Source of the DNA: UMGS1975 sp959600905
Lineage (GTDB): Bacteria > Bacillota > Clostridia > Christensenellales > QAND01
Direction of reading: 5' to 3'
Assembly: GCA_959600905.1 (NCBI GenBank)
Contig: CAUGNO010000003.1
Coordinates: 158,708-222,707, forward strand
DNA: 64,000 nucleotides
The notes beneath the pieces are model-generated. The model ran no database searches. It was not told the DNA's origin and saw only the letters and a program-made list of their open reading frames with translations. Each line of letters starts with the position of its first letter. The stretch's first letter is position 1. The position numbers and the translations under genes are program-made. Positions 7,733 to 17,348 of the stretch are shown one piece after another.

Positions 7733-8352
7733 AGGGTTTGTTATACAAAGAGTTTCTTTCACTGAAAAAATATCTCAATGCACTTGGATTGCTGCTGGTT
7801 CTGTATTTTGGTATCAGCGTATATAGCCAAGAGGTCTCCTTTTTTGCAGGCTTCTCTGCCATGGCGGCTGTCATCGTGATTTTTAGCGCCTTTACATACG
7901 ACAACTACGCAAACTGGGATCGTTATGCGCTGTCCCTCCCTCTTTCCCGCAAAAATCTGGTGCAGGGACGGTATTTGTTTGCTTTGATCACCGTGGCCGT
8001 CTGCCTTATCCTCAATTTAGTCTGCGGCGGCATCATCCTGCTTTTCAGCCAAGAGCCAATTTCCCTGCTGATATACAGTTCTTTAGCTGTTGCGGGCGTT
8101 AGCCTGCTGCTCATCTCCCTAATTATGCCCATTGCGTTTCGGTTCGGCGTGGACCGTGGTCGCATTTATGCCGTGGTCATTGCCCTATGTATCGTAGGCG
8201 CCATGGTCGCTGCGCAAAACTATCTATATGCGTTGGATCGGCTGATCGCCATGCTGGATCGACTCCTGCCCTTGGTGCCTCTCTTGTTGGCAGCCGTCGT
8301 CTTTGTCTCATATCGGCTTTCCTGCCGCATATGCAGCAAAAAAGAATACTGA
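7729..8352 (+). CDS. ABC-2 type permease
   Basis: Membrane subunit (207 residues, about six hydrophobic spans) that pairs with the preceding ATPase. It begins MKGLLYKEFLSLKKYL, the usual start of small ABC-2 permeases of YtrC/YhcI type, and contains the conserved NWDRYALSLPLSRKNLVQGRYL cytoplasmic loop. Coupled to the ATPase gene by a 4-base overlap. With the GntR gene it forms a three-gene operon; likely exports or senses an antimicrobial or lipid compound (inference). Confidence 0.88.
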   Translation: MKGLLYKEFLSLKKYLNALGLLLVLYFGISVYSQEVSFFAGFSAMAAVIVIFSAFTYDNYANWDRYALSLPLSRKNLVQGRYLFALITVAVCLILNLVCGGIILLFSQEPISLLIYSSLAVAGVSLLLISLIMPIAFRFGVDRGRIYAVVIALCIVGAMVAAQNYLYALDRLIAMLDRLLPLVPLLLAAVVFVSYRLSCRICSKKEY

Positions 8353-8361
8353 TTTTTCAAA

Positions 8362-8387
8362 GGGCCGGCCTATGCCGGCCTTTTTTC
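8362..8387 (+). terminator. Terminator of the GntR/ABC operon
   Basis: GGGCCGGCC-TAT-GCCGGCC-type GC stem followed by six T, ten bases after the permease stop. Confidence 0.85.
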
Positions 8388-8492
8388 TCGGAAAACGATG
8401 TGATTGGGTTGCATGGCCATGGCATTGCGATTAAAATAAAGAATAATGCTTGTTTTTAGCGAACCAGCACGTTAGGCTTTCAGGAGGATCTT

Positions 8493-8765
8493 ATGATTAA
8501 AACCATTGTAACCGTTCTTGGCTTTGATAAGCCGGGCATCATCGCAAAAGTTTCAACCCTATTGTACGAATGTGGCGTTAATATTTTGGATATCAACCAA
8601 ACCATCATGCAGGAATATTTTTCCATGGTCATGCTGGTGGATGTGGCGCCTTGTACCGTATCTTTTCACGAATTGAAAGAGGCTCTCTCTAAGCTGGGAG
8701 AAGAATTGGAATTGTCCATTCTCTGTCAGCATGAAGATATCTTCAATTCCATGCACCGGGTGTGA
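8493..8765 (+). CDS. ACT domain protein (UPF0237)
   Basis: A 90-residue protein made of one ACT domain (KTIVTVLGFDKPGIIAKVSTLLYECGVNILDINQTI), the fold that senses amino acids or other small ligands. It lies directly before the UPF0210 gene with a gap of 11 bases; this pair is conserved across Firmicutes, archaea and others, implying a joint role, but the biochemical function is not established. CAGGAGG precedes the ATG. Confidence 0.92.
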   Translation: MIKTIVTVLGFDKPGIIAKVSTLLYECGVNILDINQTIMQEYFSMVMLVDVAPCTVSFHELKEALSKLGEELELSILCQHEDIFNSMHRV

Positions 8766-8776
8766 GGGAAAGCGCT

Positions 8777-10141
8777 ATGCAGAGAATCGATCAAAATGAG
8801 GTTCTGGATACCCTGCGCATGATCCGCCAGGAAAACCTGGATATCCGCACCATTACCATGGGTATTTCGTTGTTGGATTGTGGTGCCAGCAGCCTGGAAA
8901 AAACCGCGCAGAATATATATGACAAAATCGCCCGCCGGGCCGAAAACCTCGTAAAAACCGGCGAAACCATTGAAGAGGAACTGGGGATCCCCATTGTCAA
9001 CAAGCGCATCAGCGTAACGCCCATTTCCCTGATTGCGCAAAATACCGGTGCAGACAGTTATGTGGCCATTGCCAAGGCCTTAGACGACGCTGCCAAAACC
9101 GTCGGTGTGAATTTCATCGGTGGCTTTAGCGCGCTTGTGCACAAAGGCTTTACCAATGGCGACCGCACCCTGATCCAATCCATTCCGGAAGCCCTGGCGG
9201 CTACGGAGCGCGTGTGTGCCTCTGTCAACGTCGGCTCCACAAAGGCGGGGATCAATATGGACGCTGTGCGTGAAATGGGCTTTATCATCAAAAAAACAGC
9301 TGAGCTTACCGCAGACAACGGCGGCCTGGGCGCTGCCAAGCTGGTGGTATTTGCCAATGCTGTGGAGGACAACCCGTTTATGGCCGGCGCATTTCACGGC
9401 GTCGGCGAGCCGGAATGCGTCATCAATGTCGGCGTTTCCGGCCCGGGCGTTGTCAAATCTGCCTTGGAACAGGTAAAGGGCCAGCCCTTTGATACCGTAG
9501 CAGAAACCATCAAGCGCACTGCTTTCCGCATTACCCGTGTGGGCCAGCTGGTTGCACGCCTGGCATCGCAGCGCTTAGGCGTTCCCTTCGGCATTGTGGA
9601 TCTGTCGTTGGCTCCCACGCCTGCCATCGGCGACAGCGTTGCCCATATCCTAACGGAAATGGGCCTGGAAATGGCGGGTGCGCCCGGCACCACCGCGGCC
9701 CTAGCGCTGTTGAACGATGCCGTCAAAAAGGGCGGCGTTATGGCCTCCAGCCATGTCGGCGGGCTTAGCGGTGCATTCATCCCCGTCAGCGAGGACGCCG
9801 GAATGATCGAAGCGGCCCGTATTGGGGCGCTATCCTTGGAAAAGCTGGAAGCGATGACCTGTGTCTGCTCCGTTGGGTTGGATATGATCGCCGTGCCCGG
9901 CGATACTACGGCAGCCACGCTGTCTGCCATCGTTGCAGACGAAGCGGCCATCGGTATGATCAACCAAAAGACCACAGCAGTACGCATCATCCCAGCCCCC
10001 GGTAAGCAGGTTGGGGATCGCGTAGAATTCGGCGGCTTGCTGGGGCATGCCTATTGCATGGGCGTCAACCCGTACAACTGCCAATCCTTTGTGGATCGCG
10101 GCGGTCGTATCCCGGCCCCCATCCACAGTCTCCGCAACTAA
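8777..10141 (+). CDS. UPF0210 (DUF711) family protein
   Basis: A 454-residue member of the UPF0210/DUF711 family, related in fold to glycyl-radical-type barrel proteins but of unproven function. The glycine-rich conserved blocks (FIGGFSALVHKG, GVGEPECVINVGVSGPGV, SLAPTPAIGDSVAHIL) are intact and the length is normal. ATG at 8777 is chosen over the GTG at 8762 because AGGG lies eight bases upstream. Forms a two-gene operon with the ACT protein, which probably regulates it. Confidence 0.92.
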   Translation: MQRIDQNEVLDTLRMIRQENLDIRTITMGISLLDCGASSLEKTAQNIYDKIARRAENLVKTGETIEEELGIPIVNKRISVTPISLIAQNTGADSYVAIAKALDDAAKTVGVNFIGGFSALVHKGFTNGDRTLIQSIPEALAATERVCASVNVGSTKAGINMDAVREMGFIIKKTAELTADNGGLGAAKLVVFANAVEDNPFMAGAFHGVGEPECVINVGVSGPGVVKSALEQVKGQPFDTVAETIKRTAFRITRVGQLVARLASQRLGVPFGIVDLSLAPTPAIGDSVAHILTEMGLEMAGAPGTTAALALLNDAVKKGGVMASSHVGGLSGAFIPVSEDAGMIEAARIGALSLEKLEAMTCVCSVGLDMIAVPGDTTAATLSAIVADEAAIGMINQKTTAVRIIPAPGKQVGDRVEFGGLLGHAYCMGVNPYNCQSFVDRGGRIPAPIHSLRN

Positions 10142-10152
10142 CGGATAAAAGC

Positions 10153-10190
10153 AGCAACGCCCCTGCCAAGGCAGGGGCGTTGCTTTTTAT
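10153..10190. terminator. Bidirectional terminator
   Basis: A perfect 15-bp stem (AGCAACGCCCCTGCC / GGCAGGGGCGTTGCT, 2-base loop) with T on the right and A on the left, between convergent genes. Confidence 0.9.
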
Positions 10191-11800
10191 TTCGCTTCTA
10201 TCTCGTCTCTCGTATACATCACAAGGGTATCTCCCTCTAGTATCCGGCTCTCGCCGTCCGGGATCATTTCTTTCCCAGCCCTTTGGATCAATACCACCAG
10301 CGATTGTTTTTTTAAGTCGATTTCTTTCAATCTTTTCCCGATCAGCGCACTGCCCGGCTCTACGGTCTGCTCGCTCAGTGTAACGCCCTCTCGTCCGGTA
10401 TACTCCTTGGCCACCAGGATCAAAGCGTCCCCTTCGTTCAGCCTTGTATCTCCTTTGGGCATGACCGCTTCCCCGCCTCGCAGCACCGCGGCAATCAGCA
10501 AGCCTGGAATGGATTCTATCTGCTGGATCTGCCGATGCACCCAGGGATGGTCTTTTCGAAGATCCAACCGGATAAACTGCACGTCTGTTTCATCCGAATA
10601 ATCATTGAAGGTTTTGAGAACATTTTCTCGCTCGTCCAGCATATCTAGCTTTCTAGCCATCATTGGCAGCAGAGTTCCTTGAAATAGGATGGACAACAGT
10701 ACCACACAAAATACGATATGAAAAATGGTTTCTTTTCCATATGCCGGAGAGACCACCGCCATAATCGCAAACACAATGGAAGCCGCGCCCCGAAGCCCTG
10801 CCCAAGAAATCAGGCATTGCTGCTTGAACGGCGCCTTAAACGGAGTCAATAGGCAAACAACCGCTGCCGGCCTTGCCACAAAGGTCAAAAACAGAGCAAT
10901 GAATAACGAGGGCAGAAAGACGCTCGGCAGGCGAGAAGGGAATACCAATAGGCCTAAGAGGAAAAAGATAAGCATCTGCATCATGCCGTTGAATGCATCA
11001 AAAAAATGTACCAGGTTCTTTTTCCTTGGCAACGTTTGATTGCCTAGTAAAATCCCCGCCAGATAAGCGCTGATGTATCCGTTTCCGCCCACCAAGGAAG
11101 GAATTGCATAGGTAGCCAAGATCACCGCGATTAAAAAGATGGAGTCAAACCCCTCTGATTCAAAGTGCGCATGTCTTAGCACCCAGCCTGCCAAAGCTGC
11201 AATGGCAATGCCCGCCAGAGCGCCATAGACGATCTGTGCAAAAACCGCGTAGATGACCTGCCCAGCAGAAATTTCTCCCTGCAGAGCAGACAGTATGACA
11301 ACGGTAAGCATATATGCACAGGGATCGTTGCTGCCGCTTTCCACCTCTAAGAGAGACGCTGTGCCATACTTGAGATTTAGCCGCTGTGAACGTAACACGG
11401 AAAATACCGAGGCCGCATCCGTAGAACCCAACACCGCACCGATAAGCAGCCCTTCCAAAAGGCCTGTCCCCAATGCAAAATGACAAAAAACACCCACCAA
11501 GCCCGCCGTCATCCATACACCAAGCGTGCTGAGCAAGATCGCCTTACCCGCCACTGGCTTGGCGGCGCTCCATTTGGTACCAAATCCCCCGTAAAACATG
11601 ATAAAGATCAAGGCTACGGAACAGATCTGCTCTGAAAATACAAAATCCCCAAACTCTATTTTAAACAATCCATCTGAGCCAAAAAGCATCCCCAGCGCAA
11701 TGAAGAAAAACAGTGTGGGTACGCCTAGACGGCTGGAAATTTTATTTCCAATGATGCACGCAATCAAAACAACCGAACCCAATAAGATCCAACCGCTCAT
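10187..11800 (-). CDS. CPA1-family K+(Na+)/H+ antiporter with TrkA-C domains
   Basis: A 537-residue membrane antiporter of NhaP2/CvrA type: about 12 hydrophobic segments with the ion-binding region ESGSNDPCAY, followed by a cytoplasmic tail holding two TrkA-C (RCK-C) modules (about 395-465 and 475-535). Such tails bind nucleotides, in Firmicutes often c-di-AMP, linking it with the trkHA system at 38-40 kb (inference). The ATG at 11800 is preferred because AAGGAGG lies nine bases upstream; the ATG at 11824 lacks such a site. Confidence 0.9.
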   Translation of the reverse strand: MSGWILLGSVVLIACIIGNKISSRLGVPTLFFFIALGMLFGSDGLFKIEFGDFVFSEQICSVALIFIMFYGGFGTKWSAAKPVAGKAILLSTLGVWMTAGLVGVFCHFALGTGLLEGLLIGAVLGSTDAASVFSVLRSQRLNLKYGTASLLEVESGSNDPCAYMLTVVILSALQGEISAGQVIYAVFAQIVYGALAGIAIAALAGWVLRHAHFESEGFDSIFLIAVILATYAIPSLVGGNGYISAYLAGILLGNQTLPRKKNLVHFFDAFNGMMQMLIFFLLGLLVFPSRLPSVFLPSLFIALFLTFVARPAAVVCLLTPFKAPFKQQCLISWAGLRGAASIVFAIMAVVSPAYGKETIFHIVFCVVLLSILFQGTLLPMMARKLDMLDERENVLKTFNDYSDETDVQFIRLDLRKDHPWVHRQIQQIESIPGLLIAAVLRGGEAVMPKGDTRLNEGDALILVAKEYTGREGVTLSEQTVEPGSALIGKRLKEIDLKKQSLVVLIQRAGKEMIPDGESRILEGDTLVMYTRDEIEAK

Positions 11801-11983
11801 TTTCTGTTTCCCTCCTTCCTTCATTTATCCTACTTTTCTGTCTCATACATTTAGTATACGATATTTTTCAGGACACTCCGACATAAAAATTTAGTATTTT
11901 TAAGAAAAATGCACTTTATATATGCTTGTATCTTCATGTAAATACAGGATCTGGGGCAATACTATTTTCTATAAAAGCATCGC

Positions 11984-12011
11984 TTGACAATATGCGAAGC
12001 GATGCTACAAT
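11984..12011 (+). promoter_or_regulatory. Promoter of the SDR gene
   Basis: TTGACA (11984-11989), 16-base spacer, TACAAT (12006-12011), 38 bases before the gene start. The flanking GCATCGCTTGACAATATGCG-like sequence contains the short inverted words GCATCGC / GCGATGC around the -35 box (11978-12005), a possible operator. Confidence 0.75.
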
Positions 12012-12048
12012 ATTAGTAATAATTCTTATTATTAAGGAGGGAATTTAT

Positions 12049-12798
12049 ATGAAGCTATTGAAGGATAAAGTTGCCATTGTAACGGGCGGTACGCGTGGAA
12101 TCGGTGCGGCCATCGTTCGTACCTATTTGCAGCAGGGCGCAACGGTAGCGCTTTGGGGATCTCGTCAGCAAACGGTGGACCAAGCGCTGTCGCGGATACG
12201 TGAGGAGATGCCGGACGCCTGCGTGCAGGGATATGCGCCAAACCTTTTAGACCCAGAGAGCGTTGCCACCGCCATGGCGCAGGTTGTTTCTGATTGGGGG
12301 CGGCTGGATATTCTTGTCAACAATGCCGGCGTATCCGCCAGAGAGTCTTTGTATGACTATGCTCCCTCTGCCTTTGAATCTACGCTGGATCTCAATGTGA
12401 AGGCCGTGTTCCTTTGCGCCCAAGCCGCAGCACGCATCATGAAGGAGCAGGGCGGCGGCGTCATCCTCAATACCAGCTCTATGGTCAGCCTTTATGGCCA
12501 GCCTTCGGGCGTTGCCTACCCCACCTCCAAGTTTGCCGTCAACGGATTGACAAAATCTCTGGCTCGTGAGCTCGGCAAAGACAATATTCGTGTCAATGCA
12601 GTGGCACCTGGGATCATTCGCACAGATATGGTGGCCGCTCTGCCGGAATCCATGATCGCTCCTATGGTAGCTGCCGTACCGCTGGGCCGCATCGGCGAGC
12701 CATCGGATATTGCCAACGCTTTTCTGTTTTTGGCCAGCGACCTGGCCAGCTATGTGACGGGAGAGATCCTATCTGTTGACGGCGCCGCTATGGTCTAG
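12049..12798 (+). CDS. Short-chain dehydrogenase/reductase (FabG-like)
   Basis: A classical SDR of 249 residues. Nucleotide-binding TGGTRGIG (12-19), structural NNAG (91-94), and the active-site set N115, S143, Y157, K161 are all present, with the NADP-favouring Arg after the glycine motif. Most like 3-oxoacyl-ACP reductase FabG, but it stands alone rather than in a fatty acid operon, so a different ketone or sugar alcohol substrate is quite possible. ATG at 12049 follows AAGGAGG. Confidence 0.88.
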   Translation: MKLLKDKVAIVTGGTRGIGAAIVRTYLQQGATVALWGSRQQTVDQALSRIREEMPDACVQGYAPNLLDPESVATAMAQVVSDWGRLDILVNNAGVSARESLYDYAPSAFESTLDLNVKAVFLCAQAAARIMKEQGGGVILNTSSMVSLYGQPSGVAYPTSKFAVNGLTKSLARELGKDNIRVNAVAPGIIRTDMVAALPESMIAPMVAAVPLGRIGEPSDIANAFLFLASDLASYVTGEILSVDGAAMV

Positions 12799-12801
12799 TG
12801 A

Positions 12802-13137
12802 TCAAGGCTCTATCGCCAAATAGTACATGCTGAAGCGATCCACGATCCATGTACAATACTTGGCTTCCATCCATTTGGCTCGGTTCTTTTCTTTTCCATA
12901 GGCGTCATCGCCTATGGCTGCCGGGTCATGCAGTAAGAACCAGGTGGAGTCTCCGATGGTCTTGTAGCCGTAAATGACAAAGCAGTGCCCGCTTTCGCGC
13001 ACGTCATAATCGTTGCATTGGCAAAATAAAATTTTGCCTGCTTTTAGGTCCTCTATCATATTTTGCATGGATACCTGTCTTTGCATATACGATACGCCAT
13101 GCCGTTCCAACGTTTTTTCTACAGGGTAAATCGTCCA
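12802..13137 (-). pseudogene. C-terminal part of frameshifted C39-like lipoprotein
   Basis: This 111-codon segment (from GWTIYPVEKT to YYLAIEP) lacks its own start and continues the reading frame of the gene upstream. It carries the catalytic His (ESGHCFVIYGYK) and following Asp (LLHDPAAIG) expected in a C39-like papain-fold peptidase whose Cys lies in the upstream part. It is out of frame because the run GGGGG at 13138-13142 (minus strand) is one G too short. It ends 3 bases from the stop of the convergent SDR gene with no hairpin between them. The first 49 codons of the open frame starting at 13284 only overlap the upstream gene and are not real. Confidence 0.75.
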
Positions 13138-14597
13138 CCCCCTGTCAGCTTGGGAAACGCATTGCGCAAAGACTCCACGCTCTCTGCAAAATCCGGGTCT
13201 TTCCACTTCAGCGCCATGGCAGTGGCCGTCGGCATACAGTTGATATCGCTGTATGTCCCCGTGTCGTTCTGCGTGTAATACCAATCATAAGGCCTGTCAT
13301 TGATCTGCTCGCTGGTTTCCAGCTGCGGGACAGGTCTATTTTCATACAGCGCGCTCAGCTGCGCTACGCTGTGAACCATCTGTTGGTAGGTCAGCGGTGC
13401 ATACAAAGCATCGCCCATCTGTCGGTCCGGATCATACCATGCCGCCATATAAGACATGGTGAAGTCCTGAATCCATTCCGGCAGTATCTCCATCCGCACC
13501 TCCAGCTCCGGCGAAAAGGTGGCAGCGGAAGGATATGTATACATAAGATCGGCAGCCACCGCTTTTTCGCACGTTTCCTCGGTAGCGTCATAAAATCCTG
13601 TATCCTGCTTTTTCACCGTGATGGAGCCTATGTTTGTTTCATAGGCCTTTACCATAAAAGCCGCCAGCGCTTCTCTTGTCAGCGGGTCCCTGGCCCCTGT
13701 CTGCTGTGCAGCAAGCTGTGAAAACCCCGTAGGGGCTCTGTCTGCCTGGGGCATAGAGGTAGCGAAAGCCTGCCCTTCCTCCATAATCCCCTGCCCAATT
13801 TGATAGGTTTCCGCCATCCAATCCATCAGGGCTGCAGCCTGTTCCAGCGTAGCCTGTTGGCTGCATATCCCATATCCCTCGCGATTGATGTTTATCATCC
13901 AACGCATCATGTCATGCATCATCAGCGCATTGTTGACCGGATACACAGCCTGCATATCCATATCAGAATCATAGTAGTCCTGTATGCCAACGGCAATCGC
14001 CTTTCGGAATACCTCATTTTCAATGGCCGAATCTATGCCCTGTGTATCAATTTGTTTGCCCAAAATATGCTCATAGAGCGCTGTTAAAAATGCCATGGAC
14101 TGCTCATTGTTTGCATTCCGTCCATATTGCCCAAGATCCGATGCAATCCCGATCTGCCGTAGCCACAGCACATCGTTTAGAAACTCTGCATCCGACAATG
14201 CCTGTGCCGTTGAATCGGTCGGAAACGCGGCCTTGCCCTGTGCATCCAAACCAATCTCCGGCAATACCAATATCGGCTGCCCCTCCGCTATAATCTGGCT
14301 TTGCAGCGTCCACTGGTCTTCCCCGGCCCTTTCCAGCGCATAGGACAGCATATAAACCCGGCCCTCTCGGCTTTCAATCTGCGCCAGCGCCTTGGCCGCA
14401 GGGCCAAACCAAGCTTCCAAAGCTTGGTTGGTTTGCTCTTCCTGCGCAAATCCCTGCAAGACCGGAATGCTGCGCCGAGTCTGCTCATACGCCGCAGCTG
14501 TTACCCTTTCTACCTGCCGGCATCCGGCCAACAAGACACACAGCATAGCCAGTATGCAAGCAAGCCCCGCTTTGATTGTATATTTTTTAATGCGCAT
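13119..14597 (-). CDS. Lipoprotein with C39-like domain, N-terminal part (frameshifted)
   Basis: A 492-residue frame starting with a lipoprotein signal (lipobox LLAGC), so secreted and anchored outside. The middle is of unknown fold; residues about 300-400 (DPLTREALAAFMVKAYE, later AADLMYTYPSAATFSPELEVRMEI) faintly resemble S-layer-homology repeats. The C-terminal region reads SDINCMPTATAMALKW, a C39-like catalytic cysteine motif, and then runs into a frameshift at GGGGG (13138-13142). Adding one G (or a -1 ribosomal slip) would join it to the downstream segment for a 602-residue protein. Start at 14597 has GGAGG at 4-5 bases. It may be a sequencing error, a real lesion, or recoding. Confidence 0.7.
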   Translation of the reverse strand: MRIKKYTIKAGLACILAMLCVLLAGCRQVERVTAAAYEQTRRSIPVLQGFAQEEQTNQALEAWFGPAAKALAQIESREGRVYMLSYALERAGEDQWTLQSQIIAEGQPILVLPEIGLDAQGKAAFPTDSTAQALSDAEFLNDVLWLRQIGIASDLGQYGRNANNEQSMAFLTALYEHILGKQIDTQGIDSAIENEVFRKAIAVGIQDYYDSDMDMQAVYPVNNALMMHDMMRWMININREGYGICSQQATLEQAAALMDWMAETYQIGQGIMEEGQAFATSMPQADRAPTGFSQLAAQQTGARDPLTREALAAFMVKAYETNIGSITVKKQDTGFYDATEETCEKAVAADLMYTYPSAATFSPELEVRMEILPEWIQDFTMSYMAAWYDPDRQMGDALYAPLTYQQMVHSVAQLSALYENRPVPQLETSEQINDRPYDWYYTQNDTGTYSDINCMPTATAMALKWKDPDFAESVESLRNAFPKLTGGGRFTL

Positions 14598-14691
14598 GGG
14601 CCCTCCCATTTGTCCGCTCGTTTTTGCCTACTTTATCATAGGATGCGCCATCAAGCAAATCCACACCGTGCCGGACCCTTCCATTGTATGC

Positions 14692-14730
14692 AAAAAGCCC
14701 CGCAAAATCTCTTTTGCAGGGCTTTTTTTA
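14692..14730 (-). terminator. Terminator of clpB
   Basis: On the minus strand: AAAAAGCCCTGCAAAA-GAGA-TTTTGCGGGGCTTTTT, directly at the clpB stop codon. Confidence 0.85.
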
Positions 14731-17325
14731 TTGTACGGTCAAACGATTGCCATCGTAATCCACCGTCAACACTGTATCCGGCGCTACATCGTCTTGTATG
14801 ATTTTCTTTGCAATCAGCGTCTCTACACGGCTTTGGATGAATCGTTTCATCGGCCTTGCACCATAGACAGCATCATACCCCTGATCGATGATATAGGCCT
14901 TTGCCTTTTCCGTTACGCTTACCTTCAGCTGCTTATCCTCCAGCCGATGCTGCAGGTCTCGAATCATCAGGTCTACAATCGAAGAGATCTCCGTCTTTGT
15001 CAGCGGCTTGTAGAACACAATCTCATCCAACCTGTTCAAAAACTCCGGTCTAAACTGCTGTTTCAACAGCGCATCCACCTGTTTTCTTGCCTGTTCGCTG
15101 ATATTTCCTTTCTCATCAATGCCTTCCAGGATATAGTTGGAGCCCAAATTGGAGGTAAGGATGATGATGGTGTTTTTGAAATCCACCGTACGTCCCTGGG
15201 AATCGGTGATTCTGCCGTCATCCAACACTTGCAGCAAGACATTGAATACATCTGGGTGTGCCTTTTCAATTTCATCAAACAGCACCACAGCATAAGGTTT
15301 TCGCCGCACAGCTTCCGTCAGCTGCCCGCCTTCCTCATAGCCTACATAGCCCGGAGGCGCCCCGATCAAGCGGGATACGGAGTATTTTTCCATGTATTCT
15401 GTCATGTCGATGCGAACGATGTTGCGTTCATCATCAAACAGCGCTTCGGCCAACGCTTTGGCAAGCTCCGTTTTCCCAACGCCCGTAGGCCCTAAAAACA
15501 GGAACGAACCAATGGGGCGGTTGGGGTCTTGTATTCCCGCCCGAGAGCGCAGAATTGCTTCCGTTACCCGCTCTACCGCTTCCTCTTGGCCAACAACGCG
15601 CTGATGCAAAATCTTATCCAGATTCAACAGCTTTTCACGTTCGCCTTCCATCAGCTTGGCAACCGGTATCCCCGTCCACCTTGCAATGATCCGGGCAATT
15701 TCCTCTTCCGTTACCTTATCACGCAGCAAGGAATTGGAGCCTTGGCTTTCCTCTGCCAGCTTTTCCTCCTCCGATAGCTGCTTTTGCAGGCTGGGCAGCT
15801 CTCCGTACTTCAGTTCCGCTGCACGGTTTAGGTCATAGGTACGCTCCGCCTTTTCAATCTCGGCATTGACACGCTCAATGTCCTCGCGCAGCTTTTGAAC
15901 CTTGGAGATGGCTTCCTTTTCATTCTCCCATTTTGCCTTCATTTCCTTAAACTGCTCACGCATCTCCGCCAGTTCTTTTTGAATCTCTTTTAGGTGCTCT
16001 TGAGACAGCTTATCATTTTCCTTGGTCAGCGCAGCCTCTTCAATCTCATGCTGCATGATCTTGCGGGAAATCTCATCCAGCTCTGTGGGCATGGAATCCA
16101 TCTCCGTGCGGATCATTGCGCAAGCTTCATCCACCAAGTCAATGGCCTTATCCGGCAAAAACCGATCCGAAATATAGCGGTTGGAAAGTACGGCCGCTGC
16201 AATGAGCGCCTGGTCCTGGATCTTTACGCCATGAAATACCTCATACCGTTCTTTCAAACCACGGAGGATGGAAATGGTGTCCTCCACCGAAGGCTCATCG
16301 ACCATCACAGGCTGAAATCTGCGCTCCAATGCGGCGTCCTTTTCGATGTATTGCCGGTATTCGTTGAGCGTCGTTGCGCCGATGCAATGCAATTCTCCCC
16401 GCGCCAACATGGGTTTTAGCAGATTGCCGGCGTCCATTGCGCCATCGGTTTTTCCCGCGCCCACAATGGTATGCAGCTCGTCGATGAAAAGAATGATCCT
16501 TCCTTCGCTTTTACGAACCTCCTCCAGCACCGCCTTAAGCCTTTCTTCAAACTCTCCGCGGAATTTTGCGCCGGCCACCAAAGAGCCCATATCCAAGGAA
16601 AAGATCTTTCTTTCCTTAAGGTTATCGGGTACGTCGCCGCGTACGATACGCAGCGCAAGCCCTTCTGCAATGGCCGTCTTCCCTACGCCAGGTTCACCAA
16701 TCAGAACCGGGTTGTTTTTTGTCTTTCTGGATAGGATCCGAATGACGTTCCGTATCTCAGAATCCCTGCCAATGACGGGATCCAGCTTATGCTCACGCGC
16801 CAATTCCACCAAATCAGAGCCGTATTTTTTCAGTACGTCGTAGGTGGATTCCGGGTTATCGCTTGTTACGCGTGTATTGCCCCGCACCGTAGCCAATACC
16901 TTGGCAAACGAATCCTTGGTAATGGAATATTCGCGAAACAGCGTCTTTAGCGTGTCATTTGGCTGCTCTATCAGCGCCATCATAATATGCTCTACCGAAA
17001 CATACTCATCCTTCATGCGCTCCGCGGTTTTTTCCGCCAGATTTAAAACGCTTTCCACGTCACTGGCCACATACACATTGCCACCAGCCGTCCCGCTGCC
17101 GGATACATGCGGCATCGTATCGATTCTCTGGCGCAGGCGCTGCAAAAACGCCTGTTGCCCTACCCCCATTTTAATCAATAGCTGACCAATCAGCCCTTCT
17201 TGCTGGTTTGCCAGCGCATACAATAGATGTTCCTGCTCAATCTGTGGGTTTTGATGCTCGCTGGCCACCTGCTGTGCCTGCTGAATCGCCTCTATGGATT
17301 TTTGTGTAAATTTTTGAATATTCAT
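14728..17325 (-). CDS. clpB: ClpB protein disaggregase
   Basis: Hexameric AAA+ chaperone of 865 residues that pulls proteins from aggregates together with DnaK. In order: Clp-N domain (1-145), first ATPase with GEPGVGKTAIA, the coiled-coil M domain (about 410-525, very rich in charged heptads), second ATPase with GPTGVGKTELAKAL, and a C-terminal D2-small domain. It lies 24 bases downstream of a ribbon-helix-helix gene with no terminator between, so they are co-transcribed. No CIRCE or CtsR-like heptad site was seen upstream; control may come from that regulator instead. Confidence 0.97.
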   Translation of the reverse strand: MNIQKFTQKSIEAIQQAQQVASEHQNPQIEQEHLLYALANQQEGLIGQLLIKMGVGQQAFLQRLRQRIDTMPHVSGSGTAGGNVYVASDVESVLNLAEKTAERMKDEYVSVEHIMMALIEQPNDTLKTLFREYSITKDSFAKVLATVRGNTRVTSDNPESTYDVLKKYGSDLVELAREHKLDPVIGRDSEIRNVIRILSRKTKNNPVLIGEPGVGKTAIAEGLALRIVRGDVPDNLKERKIFSLDMGSLVAGAKFRGEFEERLKAVLEEVRKSEGRIILFIDELHTIVGAGKTDGAMDAGNLLKPMLARGELHCIGATTLNEYRQYIEKDAALERRFQPVMVDEPSVEDTISILRGLKERYEVFHGVKIQDQALIAAAVLSNRYISDRFLPDKAIDLVDEACAMIRTEMDSMPTELDEISRKIMQHEIEEAALTKENDKLSQEHLKEIQKELAEMREQFKEMKAKWENEKEAISKVQKLREDIERVNAEIEKAERTYDLNRAAELKYGELPSLQKQLSEEEKLAEESQGSNSLLRDKVTEEEIARIIARWTGIPVAKLMEGEREKLLNLDKILHQRVVGQEEAVERVTEAILRSRAGIQDPNRPIGSFLFLGPTGVGKTELAKALAEALFDDERNIVRIDMTEYMEKYSVSRLIGAPPGYVGYEEGGQLTEAVRRKPYAVVLFDEIEKAHPDVFNVLLQVLDDGRITDSQGRTVDFKNTIIILTSNLGSNYILEGIDEKGNISEQARKQVDALLKQQFRPEFLNRLDEIVFYKPLTKTEISSIVDLMIRDLQHRLEDKQLKVSVTEKAKAYIIDQGYDAVYGARPMKRFIQSRVETLIAKKIIQDDVAPDTVLTVDYDGNRLTVQ

Positions 17326-17348
17326 AGCTTCCTCGCTTCCTACCGCCG

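Noticed and set aside
13119..13284. Separate gene starting at 13284
   Set aside because: Its first 49 codons lie out of frame inside the lipoprotein gene; only the part after the frameshift is protein-like.
14392..15495. Long plus-strand frame across the lipoprotein/clpB junction
   Set aside because: Antisense shadow of clpB and of the lipoprotein gene; no protein-family features.
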